Positions 18,099 to 27,322 of a stretch of 64,000 nt of DNA are shown one piece after another. The notes under the pieces were generated by a model that saw only the letters and a list, made by a program, of their open reading frames with translations, was not told the DNA's origin and searched no databases. The position numbers and the translations under genes are program-made. Position 1 is the stretch's first letter. Each line of letters starts with the position of its first letter. Source of the DNA: a virus; the IMG/VR virus record IMGVR_UViG_3300028592_000004, positions 124,001 through 188,000 of that record, one strand, 5' to 3'.

Positions 18099-20693
18099 CT
18101 AAGTCAAAACGCGGTAATTGGAATTGAGGGGCTGCGCGGTGGGCGCAGGGAACTTCGGTTCTTCGTACTGAGTCTGGTTCGATTCTCGGTCTTTGGACCG
18201 GCCGTTCTGCAGATCAAACAGTGTGATGTCCTGGGTGTAGAACACCGGTTTGCTCGTGAGATTCAGGGTCCCCGGGTACGGATACTCGCCGCCGGACGGC
18301 TTCTCTGTCCAGACTGTTCCGATGCCGTTCCCGAGCCGAGCCATCTGCTGCCAACGGGACTCGAACATGACGAAGTCGCTCGTCATGTACTGTTCGACGG
18401 TTCGGCAGGTGAACTTCGTTGCGGAGATCGCACCGTCGTTTCCGGCCTGATTGTCGCCGTACCACTTCTGGTCGAGGTCCTTCTGCCGAGCTGCGTTTCC
18501 GCTCGTGACCTGCTGCTGCTCGACTTGATCGACCTGCTGCAGGATGTCGCGAACCTGCTGCAGCCCCTGGTTCTTGAGGATCCCGACCGGCGGATCAACC
18601 TCGGCGCCGAAAGCCCCTTCGATCGTCGACATCCCGCCGCGGTTCGCTACCGGGCCGTCGAAGAAGGCTCCTCCGTCCACGTACATCAGACTGCCGATGA
18701 CAGTGGCCGCGGACGAATAGAAGTTGACCTTCTCGACCGAGCCAGACCCGAACCGGTCCTCCGCGCTGATCCCGATGTACCGGGTGAACGTGCCGGAGTG
18801 AGTGACGATCTGCCCGTCGCCCCGAGCGGCGTCCAGAACGATCGAGCCCGACTGAACGTCTCCTCCGCCCGTTCGCAGGTAGATGTCTCCGCCCAGGAAG
18901 ACGATCTGACTTGACTTGGCCTTGAAGTGGATCCCGCCGGCTGAAACGTCTTCACCAACACCCTGGTAGTTCATGCTTCCGGAGGCGTTGTTCTCGACAA
19001 GGAAGCTACCCGAGCCGCTCTGACCGCTGGCGACGTGCACATTCCTCCAGCCGCGGAGCCGGACGTCGTTCTCAGTCGAAGAGACGTCGACCGAGTACTT
19101 CGCTCGCTGGATGATGTCGTGGCCTGCCAGCAGGTTCACGTTCCGCCCGGCTTCGAGCGAGATGTCTCCCGGGCAGGACAGCCGGATGTTGCCGCCAACC
19201 ATGCGGATCTCAGCGCCGTAGCCGTCCGCGTAGACCTGCCCGCCGTCGTCGAAGAGGTTGATCGACGATTCGTTTGGGAAGAACTCAGCCTGCTGCTTAC
19301 GGTGGTCGAGCCGAACCTGGACTGGAGACGGCCGGCTGATGTAGCTCTTACCGAGGAGTTCGCTGAAGTCGATGCTCTCCGTGACCTTGTTGAACTCGCC
19401 GTTATCGCTCTCTTCCGGAATGAAGAAGTCTTTCCGGTGGTAGTAGACGCCGTTGAGGTTCAGCCAGTTGAACAGGTGTGCGTGGACATCGAACAACCCG
19501 GCTGCCTGCTGCAGGTGCGGGTAGTCCCCCTCGTTCGCAACCCGATTGGTAACCTTGTGGTCCGGTCCCTCACCGTTCTGACCTGCAGCCTTGTAGTTGG
19601 AGGCCGTATCGCCGCTCGGATCGTGCGGCAGCCGGAGCCGTTTTGGAGCCGGGATTGGCAGACGCTTCGAGAGGAAGATGCCGCCGGCCGCGCGGACGCT
19701 GTAGTGGCCGTAGAGCCCCTCCTGCACCTCCAGCAGACCAAGCGGTGCGGACCGCTCTTCGTACTTGAACAGATCCCCCTGCTGCGGAGGGGCCTGGACG
19801 AGATGCTTTTGACCCTGGCCGATGTAGCCCTTCAGCTCAACGTGCCGGTGGAACGGCTGTTGCTTCTGATCGACTGGCTCCACGGAGGCAAAGTGGCCGG
19901 GGTCGAGCTGAACCTCTCGATCGGTCTTCTCTGTGGTCGTGGCCGTCTCCGGACGCAGCGCACCCATCTGCTCCCAGGGATAGGGCGTCACCCCGTGGTA
20001 GTAGAGGATCTCACTCTCGTCGTCGAGCATCTCCCGCACGTGGCCGGCGGACCACTCCTGAGAGTTCACGCCGCCCCAGCGCACGAGCTGGTCGTGATAG
20101 AACAGGAAGAAACCGCTCGATTCGTCGATCGCGAGTTGACCCATGAAGGAGTCGACGGTCAGACGCAGGCCGGTCTCCGTCATGACGCCGTATTCGTTGC
20201 CAACGACGTCTACAGGCCGGTTCGAACCCCAGTCGACGATCGCGCCTTCCTGGGTGTCGAGGACTGCGTTGATGCTTCGGTCGACCTGCACGCCGCAGCG
20301 GGAAGCGCGGGTGACCCAGCCCGCGAGCGATCGCGTGGGATCTGTCGCCGCCTCGGGCTCGACGCACACGATGACCCCGTACGTGATCTGCGGGTGCACG
20401 ATGCACCACACCATCGAGTTCGGCGGGATCGTCGTGATTTCTTTCGCGCCGAAGGGGAGCAGCCCTGTCGAGGCTCCCAGCACGCAAGGACGAATGCCAC
20501 GGCCGTTTTCAAGTGCGACCCGGTAGCAGTAGAGGCCACCGACCGAGCCCAGCACACGGCCAAACAGAAGCTCGGCTGTCCCGCTTCGAGCGGACTGGCC
20601 GACATTGAGCGGGTCACGGGCGGACTTGCCAGCAGCGCTCGGCCGCGACAAAAGACCAGCCCACTCCATCTCCACGGAGTGCTTGTCAGACAT
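18099..20693 (-). CDS. Tail spike / VgrG-gp5-like protein
   Basis: An 864-aa protein. The N-terminal third holds a likely OB-fold barrel. Around residues 530-640 strand repeats (GGNIRLSCPGDISLEAG, RNVNLLAGHDI) are typical of the triple-stranded beta-helix needle of gp5/VgrG spikes. A helical or mixed C-terminal region of about 170 residues follows (a DILQQVDQVEQQQ coiled coil). No lysozyme motif is visible. The product would form the membrane-piercing tip under the tube. It is encoded between tube and chaperones rather than with the hub. The ATG has only a weak GGATGG upstream, just after a CACCC/GGGTG stem. Confidence 0.65.
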   Translation of the reverse strand: MSDKHSVEMEWAGLLSRPSAAGKSARDPLNVGQSARSGTAELLFGRVLGSVGGLYCYRVALENGRGIRPCVLGASTGLLPFGAKEITTIPPNSMVWCIVHPQITYGVIVCVEPEAATDPTRSLAGWVTRASRCGVQVDRSINAVLDTQEGAIVDWGSNRPVDVVGNEYGVMTETGLRLTVDSFMGQLAIDESSGFFLFYHDQLVRWGGVNSQEWSAGHVREMLDDESEILYYHGVTPYPWEQMGALRPETATTTEKTDREVQLDPGHFASVEPVDQKQQPFHRHVELKGYIGQGQKHLVQAPPQQGDLFKYEERSAPLGLLEVQEGLYGHYSVRAAGGIFLSKRLPIPAPKRLRLPHDPSGDTASNYKAAGQNGEGPDHKVTNRVANEGDYPHLQQAAGLFDVHAHLFNWLNLNGVYYHRKDFFIPEESDNGEFNKVTESIDFSELLGKSYISRPSPVQVRLDHRKQQAEFFPNESSINLFDDGGQVYADGYGAEIRMVGGNIRLSCPGDISLEAGRNVNLLAGHDIIQRAKYSVDVSSTENDVRLRGWRNVHVASGQSGSGSFLVENNASGSMNYQGVGEDVSAGGIHFKAKSSQIVFLGGDIYLRTGGGDVQSGSIVLDAARGDGQIVTHSGTFTRYIGISAEDRFGSGSVEKVNFYSSAATVIGSLMYVDGGAFFDGPVANRGGMSTIEGAFGAEVDPPVGILKNQGLQQVRDILQQVDQVEQQQVTSGNAARQKDLDQKWYGDNQAGNDGAISATKFTCRTVEQYMTSDFVMFESRWQQMARLGNGIGTVWTEKPSGGEYPYPGTLNLTSKPVFYTQDITLFDLQNGRSKDRESNQTQYEEPKFPAPTAQPLNSNYRVLT

Positions 20694-20743
20694 TGTCGAT
20701 CCATCCCACCCAGAGGGTGACTTTTAGAGGGCACAAAGGCCCC

Positions 20744-20775
20744 AGCCAGCGGGTCCGATAATGAACCCGCTGGCT
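20744..20775 (-). terminator. Hairpin after tail tube gene (possible terminator)
   Basis: An 11-bp perfect stem (AGCCAGCGGGT with its complement) and a 10-base loop lie about 30 bases past the tube stop. The downstream tract is GGGGCCTTTG, so termination would be weak or partial. Confidence 0.5.
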
Positions 20776-20806
20776 GAAGATATCTCGTCGCTACCGCGAC
20801 GGCAAA

Positions 20807-21319
20807 CTAAGCACCGGCGCCGGCGCCACCAGCGATGTTCCCGGCCGCGGCTGCACCGTTCAGGTCGAGGCTGACGAACATCATGGTCAGCGTCTCGTTG
20901 ATGAGCATGTTCATGGCTTCGACCGTGACGGCGATCGAGGTGATCACCGCGTTCTTGATCGAGAACCGCATGCCCTGGAATTCACCCTGCGAGTTACAGC
21001 CGGCGTCCACCTCGAAGTTGAGGTTGTTCGTGGCAGCGTTACAGACATTGCCGAACTTCGTGTAGAACCCGACCTGGATGGCCCGGGGGCCGAGCACGCG
21101 TCCAAGCTGGATGTTCCCCTGCGTACGGCCGGCGACCAGATAGGTGAACTGGGTGCCGATTTCGTACAGCCGGGTGATGTTCTGCACGTAGTTGACGGAG
21201 ATCTGCTGGGTGAGCAGACCAACGCCGGTCACGTTGTTGTTGCCGCCGAAGACGACACGGGCCGCGTCCGCTGCGAACGAGCCCTTGTAGTCGTTCCCCT
21301 GACGACCGTAGATGTCCAT
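20807..21319 (-). CDS. Tail tube protein
   Basis: A 170-aa protein directly downstream of the sheath, the normal sheath-tube order. It has the size and beta content of gp19-like tubes, with the strand-rich GVGLLTQQISVNYVQNITRL and the later MLINETLTMMFVSLDL. A Gly/Ala tail (NIAGGAGAGA) ends it. It has its own hairpin-loop Shine-Dalgarno and lies between two terminator hairpins, so it is probably expressed at high level as a separate unit. Confidence 0.8.
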   Translation of the reverse strand: MDIYGRQGNDYKGSFAADAARVVFGGNNNVTGVGLLTQQISVNYVQNITRLYEIGTQFTYLVAGRTQGNIQLGRVLGPRAIQVGFYTKFGNVCNAATNNLNFEVDAGCNSQGEFQGMRFSIKNAVITSIAVTVEAMNMLINETLTMMFVSLDLNGAAAAGNIAGGAGAGA

Positions 21320-21326
21320 TGAGATC

Positions 21327-21340
21327 TGACCTCCGTGTCA
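21327..21340 (-). promoter_or_regulatory. Shine-Dalgarno in hairpin loop (tube gene)
   Basis: TGAC-ACGGAG-GTCA is a 4-bp stem extendable by a T-G and a T-A pair. The loop is ACGGAG and the ATG lies seven bases after the stem. Confidence 0.6.
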
Positions 21341-21370
21341 AAACGCAAGTTGCCAGACTTGCGAAGGGTT

Positions 21371-21403
21371 AAGAGAGAAACCCGGCGGGATCTTCCCGCC
21401 GGG
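21371..21403 (-). terminator. Intrinsic terminator after tail sheath gene
   Basis: A 10-bp GC-rich stem (CCCGGCGGGA and complement) with a 3-base loop is followed on the minus strand by TTTCTCTCTT. It lies about 20 bases past the sheath stop. Confidence 0.75.
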
Positions 21404-21420
21404 CGGCTACCGGCACCGGA

Positions 21421-24207
21421 TCAGATGACCAGGTACGTTTCGATGTTGTTCAGCGGGTAACCGATCGTGAGGTTGATCACGATCACGACGCGGTCCGGAA
21501 GGATGTCGTGGGCTTCGAGCCGGACGATTTCCCCTTCGATCAACTGACCGCCGAGCCGCTCGACGAACCCGTTCGCCTTGAGGAACTCGATGCAGTTCAG
21601 GACTTCCACCCGCAGGAGGGACAGGGTCCCCGGAGTGACGTTGCTGATCCCGATGTACGGCGAGAGCCGACGCCGGAACAGGTAGGAGATCGAGTCGACG
21701 TTCGAGACGACCTGCTCTTCCCGGGTGTTGACGTCGGTGTTGTCCGTCGTCAGCGCGTGCCGGGTGTAGACCGTGCCGTCCCGGCCGGCGGTGACCACCC
21801 ACGTGCCGGCTTCCGCCATCGTGTTGAGCTGCGTGCTGTTGAAGTAGCTCGTCGACCGCGGAACCGAGTCGAATCCGGTCACGGGCAGGTTCGTCAGGCC
21901 CTGGTGCGGCACGACGCCCGACCGGAGGCCGGCGAGCGCGGCTGCCAGGTAGTACCCGGCGACTTCCAGGCCACCCGAGATGACCGTATCCGGCCAGACC
22001 ACCTTGACCCGGCGGTTGCCGAAGGAACCAGCCTGCTCGCCGACGTTGGCAGCAATCTCGTTCTTGGTCATGGGGTGCCAGATCTCGATCTTCTCCGGCG
22101 AGTTGATGGCCGAGGTGTGTCCGGAGACGAGCTTGATCGTCTCTTCGTTCGGGATCGAGTCGATCACGAACTCCTCGTACGTCTGCTCGCCGAACGACGT
22201 GCCGAACAGCATCCGGACGATGTCGCCCGGGCGGGCTCCCAGTTCGAGCACCGACGCGTTGCCGGAGCTGACCTGGAGGAGCGTGTACTGGGTGCCGTCC
22301 GAATCCGGGTCGTCCACCAGGGTCGCCAGGACCTCTTCTTCGTCGCTGGACGTCGCGGCGCTGACCTTGACGGTTTCCGTCACGGCGGCGACGTTGAAGA
22401 ACGCCGCCCGCCACCGGCCGGCTTCGGCCGACGACTGCGAGTTGACGTGCCCAGCGAACAGGTTCTGGACCGACCGCGACTGCGTCATCGGGGCGAGGTT
22501 GTAGACGTCTTCCCGGCCGACGAGCAGTTCCAGGGCTTCCGCCCAGCTGTCGTCTTCGTCCGGCTCGGCGATCCCGACGCCCTTGACGGCAGTGCCGTTG
22601 GCGTTGGCGAGGGCCTTGTACATCCCGTACTTGAGCGGGTTGTCCGGGTGGATCGGGCCGGAAACCTGATCGTTCAGCTCGTCTTCGTCGACGGCCGAAA
22701 CGACGTCGCTCGCAAGTTCCGAGCGCCAGGCCCGGTACTCGACGAACAGGTCCCCGGAGGTGATCACGACGGGGATCAGTTCCCCACCGTCCGTCCAGGT
22801 GGTGTCGTAAGCGACGATCCCCGAGTTGACGGTCAGCTGGCTCTGGGAGACTTCCCAGTTGACGAGCGGATCGTACCCGGCGCGGTTCTTGTCGATTTCC
22901 AGGTCCTTCAGCAGGTAGATCTGGAGGTCGAGGTCTTCCGCTTCATCCATTTCGCCCGGCAGGTTGTGGCCGAGGACGAGCGTGCTCATCCGGCCTTCCG
23001 CCTGCGCGGTGACGTCGATGAAGTAGATGTCCCCCTTACGGAGGCCGACGACCGGATCCAGGAGCTGGGTGTCTTCGTCGACGCTGGAGCTCTCGGCGCC
23101 GCCACCGTAGAAGGTGATCGTGACGCCCTTCGTTCCCACCGCCACAGCCACGTTGTCACCGGTGACGTTGACCGGACCGTTGCTGGCGTCGACACCGTGG
23201 ACCGTGCGGACCGTGACCTGGGGCCGCTTGTCTTCGTCTTCGTCGTCGAACTCGCCGCCGCGGGTGACTTCCACGATGTAGGTCGTGTCCCGCGCACCGC
23301 TGTAGGTCCCGCCGGAGACCGCGAGGGCCTGCTCGAAGGCGGACTGAACGACGACGCGGTAGACCGTCCCGACAACGAGGTCGGCGGCACCGGTGAAGCT
23401 GATCCGCAGACCGCGCTCACCGACGTCGAACAGCGAACCGTTCGTACCGGGGATCAGCTCGTCGTCTTCGTCCAGCCCACTGGCGGTCGTGACCTTCAGC
23501 TTGGCGGTCGTGTGGTCGTCATCGACCGAGCTGGCGGTGACCGTGATCGTGTAGGTGTCGTTGATGTATCCGTCGACAAGCCCGTTGTAGTTCGCGGCGT
23601 TCGCGGCGAACGTGACACCCGGCGAGCTGCCGGAGACCGTGCTCGTGGTAGCCGAAACGTTCTGGTCTTCGGGGTTGGCTTCCGCCAGCTCGACTTCACC
23701 GACCGTCGCCGCAACGGCTTCGCCGACGATGTCGAGGACGTAGGTGTTGAGTTCGAACTCGTCACCATCGGCCACGCCGCGGAGGTAGACCCGGTCACCA
23801 CGACGAACGTCGCGGTCGTAGAGCTCGGTGATACGGGCGTAGTCGCCGTTCTGGGCGAAACCACCCGACCCCGCCCGGCGGATCCGGTTGCGATAGCCTT
23901 CGACCGGCGCGACGATCTCGTCGGCGGCGATCAGGTCCTCGAACAGGACCAGCTTCGCGTCTTCCATGAAGAGCTTGACGTACGACTCGTCGATCGTGGA
24001 TCCCACCGGCTTTGTGGGCCAGGCGTAGGATTGGTCATCGTCAGCGTCGTACGCACCCAGCGCACCCAGGCCCTTTTCGTCGGCCTCGGCGTACCGAAGG
24101 AGATACGCGTGCGGCCCTGCGATGAGAGCGCGCAGCGGATCAGTGATTTCGGCCGGAACCAGGTTGAATTCCTGGAACACCAGGGCCTGCGGAACGATAT
24201 AGGGCAT
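21421..24207 (-). CDS. Tail sheath protein
   Basis: A 928-aa protein. The N-terminus (MPYIVPQALVFQEFNLVP) and the C-terminus (RLEAHDILPDRVVIVINL, then YPLNNIETYLVI) match the strands contractile sheath subunits use to link neighbours. A long acidic beta-rich insertion (about residues 150-450, with a DEDEDKRP stretch) makes it longer than T4 gp18 and probably forms surface domains. It is followed by the tube gene. The start has ACGGAGG in a hairpin loop. A terminator follows the gene, consistent with high separate expression. Confidence 0.85.
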   Translation of the reverse strand: MPYIVPQALVFQEFNLVPAEITDPLRALIAGPHAYLLRYAEADEKGLGALGAYDADDDQSYAWPTKPVGSTIDESYVKLFMEDAKLVLFEDLIAADEIVAPVEGYRNRIRRAGSGGFAQNGDYARITELYDRDVRRGDRVYLRGVADGDEFELNTYVLDIVGEAVAATVGEVELAEANPEDQNVSATTSTVSGSSPGVTFAANAANYNGLVDGYINDTYTITVTASSVDDDHTTAKLKVTTASGLDEDDELIPGTNGSLFDVGERGLRISFTGAADLVVGTVYRVVVQSAFEQALAVSGGTYSGARDTTYIVEVTRGGEFDDEDEDKRPQVTVRTVHGVDASNGPVNVTGDNVAVAVGTKGVTITFYGGGAESSSVDEDTQLLDPVVGLRKGDIYFIDVTAQAEGRMSTLVLGHNLPGEMDEAEDLDLQIYLLKDLEIDKNRAGYDPLVNWEVSQSQLTVNSGIVAYDTTWTDGGELIPVVITSGDLFVEYRAWRSELASDVVSAVDEDELNDQVSGPIHPDNPLKYGMYKALANANGTAVKGVGIAEPDEDDSWAEALELLVGREDVYNLAPMTQSRSVQNLFAGHVNSQSSAEAGRWRAAFFNVAAVTETVKVSAATSSDEEEVLATLVDDPDSDGTQYTLLQVSSGNASVLELGARPGDIVRMLFGTSFGEQTYEEFVIDSIPNEETIKLVSGHTSAINSPEKIEIWHPMTKNEIAANVGEQAGSFGNRRVKVVWPDTVISGGLEVAGYYLAAALAGLRSGVVPHQGLTNLPVTGFDSVPRSTSYFNSTQLNTMAEAGTWVVTAGRDGTVYTRHALTTDNTDVNTREEQVVSNVDSISYLFRRRLSPYIGISNVTPGTLSLLRVEVLNCIEFLKANGFVERLGGQLIEGEIVRLEAHDILPDRVVIVINLTIGYPLNNIETYLVI

Positions 24208-24211
24208 CCCA

Positions 24212-24227
24212 AATGCCTCCGTGCATT
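24212..24227 (-). promoter_or_regulatory. Shine-Dalgarno in hairpin loop (sheath gene)
   Basis: AATGC-ACGGAG-GCATT is a perfect 5-bp stem with the Shine-Dalgarno in the loop. The ATG lies four bases past the stem. Confidence 0.65.
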
Positions 24228-24261
24228 GAATGTGAGATCCGTCTCAGCGGCAGTCTGTAAT

Positions 24262-24864
24262 CTACGGCCTGAGCAGATTCGTGGAAATAGTTATCCGTCG
24301 CAGCCTCGGAACGTCCTGCGTCAGGACCCAGGCCACTTCATGAGCGTACGCGATCGAAACGGGCACAACGAACCGTTCCGTCGCCTCTTCGGCCATCAGC
24401 ATGACGGAGTCCACTTCCATCACCAGAAACTGGTGTAGGTCGAGGTTCCGCCGGATGACCGGTCCGAAGCTGATGAGGGTCGTGTAGACCTCCTGCGCCA
24501 GCAATTCCGCTTCGCCGGCTTCGTCGGCGACGCAAAAGATCGTGTGGGAGCCGGACATGAACGTGGCGTACCGGTCAAAACCGTCTGCCGCGAGCGTTCC
24601 CTGCATCATGTCGTTGATGCCGCGGCGCTGGACGGCCCACTTGTTTCGCTTGACGATCAGCGCCGGCGACCAGTTCGACTCCTTCGGGCGCCACTTGTTG
24701 ATCGACTCGATCTTGATCCCGGTCCGATCGGTCGGGCGCCAGCGGTAGCTGCTCCAGGGCGTGTCCGGGATGGCCTCGTAGGGGTTCTCCCGGAACGTAT
24801 CCTGCTCGAAGTTCCGCTCGTCAGCGAAATGCTGGCGAAGAATGTGAACCACTATCCCCGTCAT
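24262..24864 (-). CDS. Putative tail terminator / tail completion protein
   Basis: A 200-aa protein starting MTGIVVHILRQHFADERNF, alpha/beta, with strands such as FVVPVSIAYAHEVAW near the end. It lies just before the sheath, a common place for the tail terminator or connector. The ATG at 24864 overlaps the upstream small gene by 44 bases. The frame is open further upstream, but those residues read as an out-of-frame copy of that gene. Function is from position only. Confidence 0.5.
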   Translation of the reverse strand: MTGIVVHILRQHFADERNFEQDTFRENPYEAIPDTPWSSYRWRPTDRTGIKIESINKWRPKESNWSPALIVKRNKWAVQRRGINDMMQGTLAADGFDRYATFMSGSHTIFCVADEAGEAELLAQEVYTTLISFGPVIRRNLDLHQFLVMEVDSVMLMAEEATERFVVPVSIAYAHEVAWVLTQDVPRLRRITISTNLLRP

Positions 24865-25036
24865 CAACAGAGGCCGAAGGCCCAAACTGCAGAGGGAACT
24901 TGGTCGATGAATTCGACTTTCCGGCAGCAGCGGGTTTTTCATTGGCATCCATGCCTAGCGCTTGAAGCACGTCGCGCTGTGACGGGGCGTAGTCGAAAAG
25001 GCGGATCTTCCGCATCAGGAGCTTAGGATACGACAT
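24821..25036 (-). CDS. Small hypothetical protein
   Basis: A 71-aa protein with a helical start (MSYPKLLMRKIRLFDYAPSQ) and a Ser/Gly-rich tail. GAGG is 11 bases upstream. It overlaps the following gene and follows a neck-region gene by 18 bases. It reads as a genuine short gene of the connector region, with no recognised domain. Confidence 0.5.
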   Translation of the reverse strand: MSYPKLLMRKIRLFDYAPSQRDVLQALGMDANEKPAAAGKSNSSTKFPLQFGPSASVDDGDSGSHSSPAFR

Positions 25037-25054
25037 CGGATTCGAGACCTCAAA

Positions 25055-25894
25055 TTACGGCATCGGGATCTGGTACACCGGGTCCGCGGTATCGACCTGC
25101 CGCAGCTCGACTTGCAGCAAAATGTCGACACCCCGCATGGCTGCCAGGGTTTTGACCGGACGGACGACGTACCGGCGGTCCGAGCCAGCATGGATGAACA
25201 CGTCTCCGTGCGTCAGGGGCGGAAAGGCGATCATAACGCCTTGCTGGACGTTCACGTCCTGCTGTCCGACCGGTTTGTCGCCCCGCTGCGGGTAGTGCGT
25301 CTGCTCGGTGAGCTGGATGAAGGCCGGGTGTGGGGCGAAGAACCCGCCCTTGAAGTCTGTGCCGGCCGTCTCAGGTCGTTTCGTGCTGATGACTTCACCC
25401 GTCAGGGGATCCCGGGCGCGGCGTCCCGCCGGAACGTTGATGTCGGCCTTGTCGCCAACCCGCTTCCGCTTGAGGATGAACCCCTCCCACCCGGTGAACT
25501 TATTGAGCAGGAGCCGGTTCTGCCGGACGGTTTCCCGGGCCTCCAGCCAGTCGGACCGGTTGAGAACGCCTGTCGCAGGGCATGGCTCGGAGTAATACGT
25601 GCCATCTGGGGTGACGAGCTTGATCCGGTAGTGGACCTCCCACTCCTTCCCGCCGTACCGTCGATTCGTGTCCGCAGCGGCAACAGCGTTGACCTGCGGT
25701 GCTCCGACATCGCGCCAGTCGTCAGCGAGATTGCTGCCGGTGAAGCCGACCTGCAGTTGCGTCGTGTACGGCTCCGGATCGACAAAGTTCGTGTGGTAGG
25801 ACCAGGCGATCTGTGTGTTGCCGGAGATGGCGAAGCTCACGACGACCCGGGAGAAGACCAGGTCGCGAGTCATCGTCTGGGTCGGATTGGTCAT
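25055..25894 (-). CDS. Putative neck/connector or tail completion protein
   Basis: A 279-aa protein, beta-rich (MTRDLVFSRVVVSFAISG), with repeated strand motifs and a central basic loop (FILKRKRVGDK). AGGGA is eight bases before the ATG at 25894. It lies between membrane-protein genes and the tail completion candidate. No family recognised. Confidence 0.5.
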   Translation of the reverse strand: MTNPTQTMTRDLVFSRVVVSFAISGNTQIAWSYHTNFVDPEPYTTQLQVGFTGSNLADDWRDVGAPQVNAVAAADTNRRYGGKEWEVHYRIKLVTPDGTYYSEPCPATGVLNRSDWLEARETVRQNRLLLNKFTGWEGFILKRKRVGDKADINVPAGRRARDPLTGEVISTKRPETAGTDFKGGFFAPHPAFIQLTEQTHYPQRGDKPVGQQDVNVQQGVMIAFPPLTHGDVFIHAGSDRRYVVRPVKTLAAMRGVDILLQVELRQVDTADPVYQIPMP

Positions 25895-25928
25895 GAGTTC
25901 GTCCCTGATAGCTAAAGAAAGGGCAGGT

Positions 25929-25957
25929 CGCCGGCAGACCCTCCTGGCCTGCCGGCG
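25929..25957 (-). terminator. Hairpin, possible terminator
   Basis: A 9-bp perfect stem (CGCCGGCAG and complement) with an 11-base loop lies 15 bases past the 171-aa gene. The T-tract (CCCTTTCTTT) starts six bases after the stem, so efficiency is doubtful. Confidence 0.5.
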
Positions 25958-25971
25958 TTCCCACACCAAAC

Positions 25972-26487
25972 TCAAATGATGATCGACTCTTCGCCGGCTT
26001 GCGCACACACGTTCTGGATGAAGGTCGACAGGTCACGCTGCATGAACCTGTGAGCCCTCATCATCATAGTGTGGATGTCCAGGTTCGACATTCTTTGAAC
26101 GTCGTTCGGAGAGTACCCCGCCCGGCCGCAGAAGTCGGCGTACCAGCGAATCGACCATTCATATATGGCCCTCCGCCCGAGGGGTCCTTCCGGACCGGTC
26201 AGGCGGGCAATGATTTCCTTTTGTGTGGGTGTCATCTCTTCCCCTCCGTTATCGAACGTGAGGGTGTATTCCACCTGGAAAACCGTGATCGGCAGCCTCT
26301 TGTGAAAGGAGTCGACCATCGCCTCTTTCAACTGCGCTTCGATTGGCTGACCTTCGGGGATCGGCTTGCCGCTCGGACCCGAGAATGCGGGTTGAAGCAT
26401 GAGAGCCCGATACTGAAGAATCCCGAGGGCCGCGAACATCGTAACCGTGATCAGATACGCCGCGATGAGTGTCCGAACTCGAAACAT
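25972..26487 (-). CDS. Small membrane-anchored protein
   Basis: A 171-aa protein with a single N-terminal membrane segment (TLIAAYLITVTMFAALGI, residues 6-23) and a soluble remainder with a helical end. The predicted topology is N-in with the rest outside the membrane. It neighbours a second single-pass protein. The pair could be lysis-related, or envelope-facing proteins placed in the neck region; no decisive motif. Confidence 0.5.
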   Translation of the reverse strand: MFRVRTLIAAYLITVTMFAALGILQYRALMLQPAFSGPSGKPIPEGQPIEAQLKEAMVDSFHKRLPITVFQVEYTLTFDNGGEEMTPTQKEIIARLTGPEGPLGRRAIYEWSIRWYADFCGRAGYSPNDVQRMSNLDIHTMMMRAHRFMQRDLSTFIQNVCAQAGEESIII

Positions 26488-26538
26488 AATGTCTCTCTCG
26501 TGGGTGGTGTGGGATGTCGCCCGGCGACCTTGCCGGGG

Positions 26539-26862
26539 CTACTTGCAACGCTGTTCCAGTTCCTTGATTTTTTCCGCGGACTGGATCATGAGCTCGGTGT
26601 GCTGAAACCGAAGTTCAACCAGTTGCGCGTGCGTGCTGGTATATCTTGCCAGCAGCTCTTCGTAATCTCGCTGAAACTTTTCCGTGCGAGACGTCATGAT
26701 CGCCTGAATGCTTCTGACCGACACATCGCCTTCCCCGCTGGCTTCTCTGCCGCCCATCACGTGGCCGAAAGCGAAGACAAGCGTGAGCAGAATAAGCAGC
26801 AGGCTGTATCGCACAAAGTTTGACATCGCAAGCAGCACGCGGGCTAACGCGAGACGTGACAT
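26539..26862 (-). CDS. Small membrane protein with coiled coil (spanin-like layout)
   Basis: A 107-aa protein with one membrane segment (VRYSLLLILLTLVFAFGHV) and then a long coiled coil (EKFQRDYEELLARYTSTHAQ) ending near the C-terminus. This is the layout of inner-membrane spanins, but no partner lipoprotein overlaps it. GAGGAA is six bases upstream of the ATG at 26862; a second ATG sits 12 codons in. Confidence 0.5.
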   Translation of the reverse strand: MSRLALARVLLAMSNFVRYSLLLILLTLVFAFGHVMGGREASGEGDVSVRSIQAIMTSRTEKFQRDYEELLARYTSTHAQLVELRFQHTELMIQSAEKIKELEQRCK

Positions 26863-26897
26863 GGACGGTTCCTCAAATAGGGGTGTGGAAAGAGATC

Positions 26898-26914
26898 GCG
26901 GCAGTCTTTGCCGC
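26898..26914 (-). terminator. Short hairpin after the 135-aa gene
   Basis: A GCGGCA/TGCCGC 6-bp stem with a 5-base loop touches the stop codon. The following GATCTCTTTCC is only partly T-rich. Confidence 0.3.
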
Positions 26915-27322
26915 CTACAGAGACGTACTGACGTTGACAGGAAAGCCGAACTGCTCGGTGAACCAGACCGTACGAGCCCCGATGAGCGAGCTGTAGGGAG
27001 CCTCGCCCACGTGGCTGACAAAGACCAGGCGCTCACCGACCGCCAGTTTGCCGAGCCATTCGAAGGTCCGCCGGAGTTTCGCCCGGTTGTGGTTCCACTG
27101 GATCGACTTCAGATCCAGGCGAAGCAGCGCCCAGAGACGGCGCCGCAAGTGGCACTGATCGACCGCGTCCAGCCGCTCCATGTCGTAATAGAGAACGGCC
27201 GAGACCCATTTTCCCTCATTGATTCTGCGTTCGATCTCCTCCTTCGTCGGGCACTTCGCCTGCGGAAAGAGGGCTTCCACTTCAAACAGAAAACCTTCGA
27301 ACATCCGGGTCAGAAACTTCAT
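26915..27322 (-). CDS. Hypothetical protein
   Basis: A 135-aa protein (MKFLTRMFEGFLFEVEALF), mixed alpha/beta with many Arg/Leu in the middle. GGAG is five bases before the ATG at 27322. It lies in the neck region with a 97-base gap upstream, one of the larger gaps here and a possible promoter site, although I cannot identify -35/-10 elements. Confidence 0.45.
   Translation of the reverse strand: MKFLTRMFEGFLFEVEALFPQAKCPTKEEIERRINEGKWVSAVLYYDMERLDAVDQCHLRRRLWALLRLDLKSIQWNHNRAKLRRTFEWLGKLAVGERLVFVSHVGEAPYSSLIGARTVWFTEQFGFPVNVSTSL

Noticed and set aside
16803-18914. A plus-strand open frame of 703 codons opposite the chaperone and spike genes
   Set aside because: Crosses two real minus-strand genes and their boundary, with no protein-like pattern.
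21508-24438. A plus-strand open frame of 976 codons opposite the sheath gene
   Set aside because: Its product is Arg/Val/Asp/Gly-rich without domain pattern, has no ribosome site and mirrors the codon bias of the sheath gene. The minus-strand frame has conserved sheath ends.
26539-26862. Confident call of a spanin
   Set aside because: Membrane segment plus coiled coil fits, but no overlapping outer-membrane lipoprotein partner is present, so only a layout remark is made.
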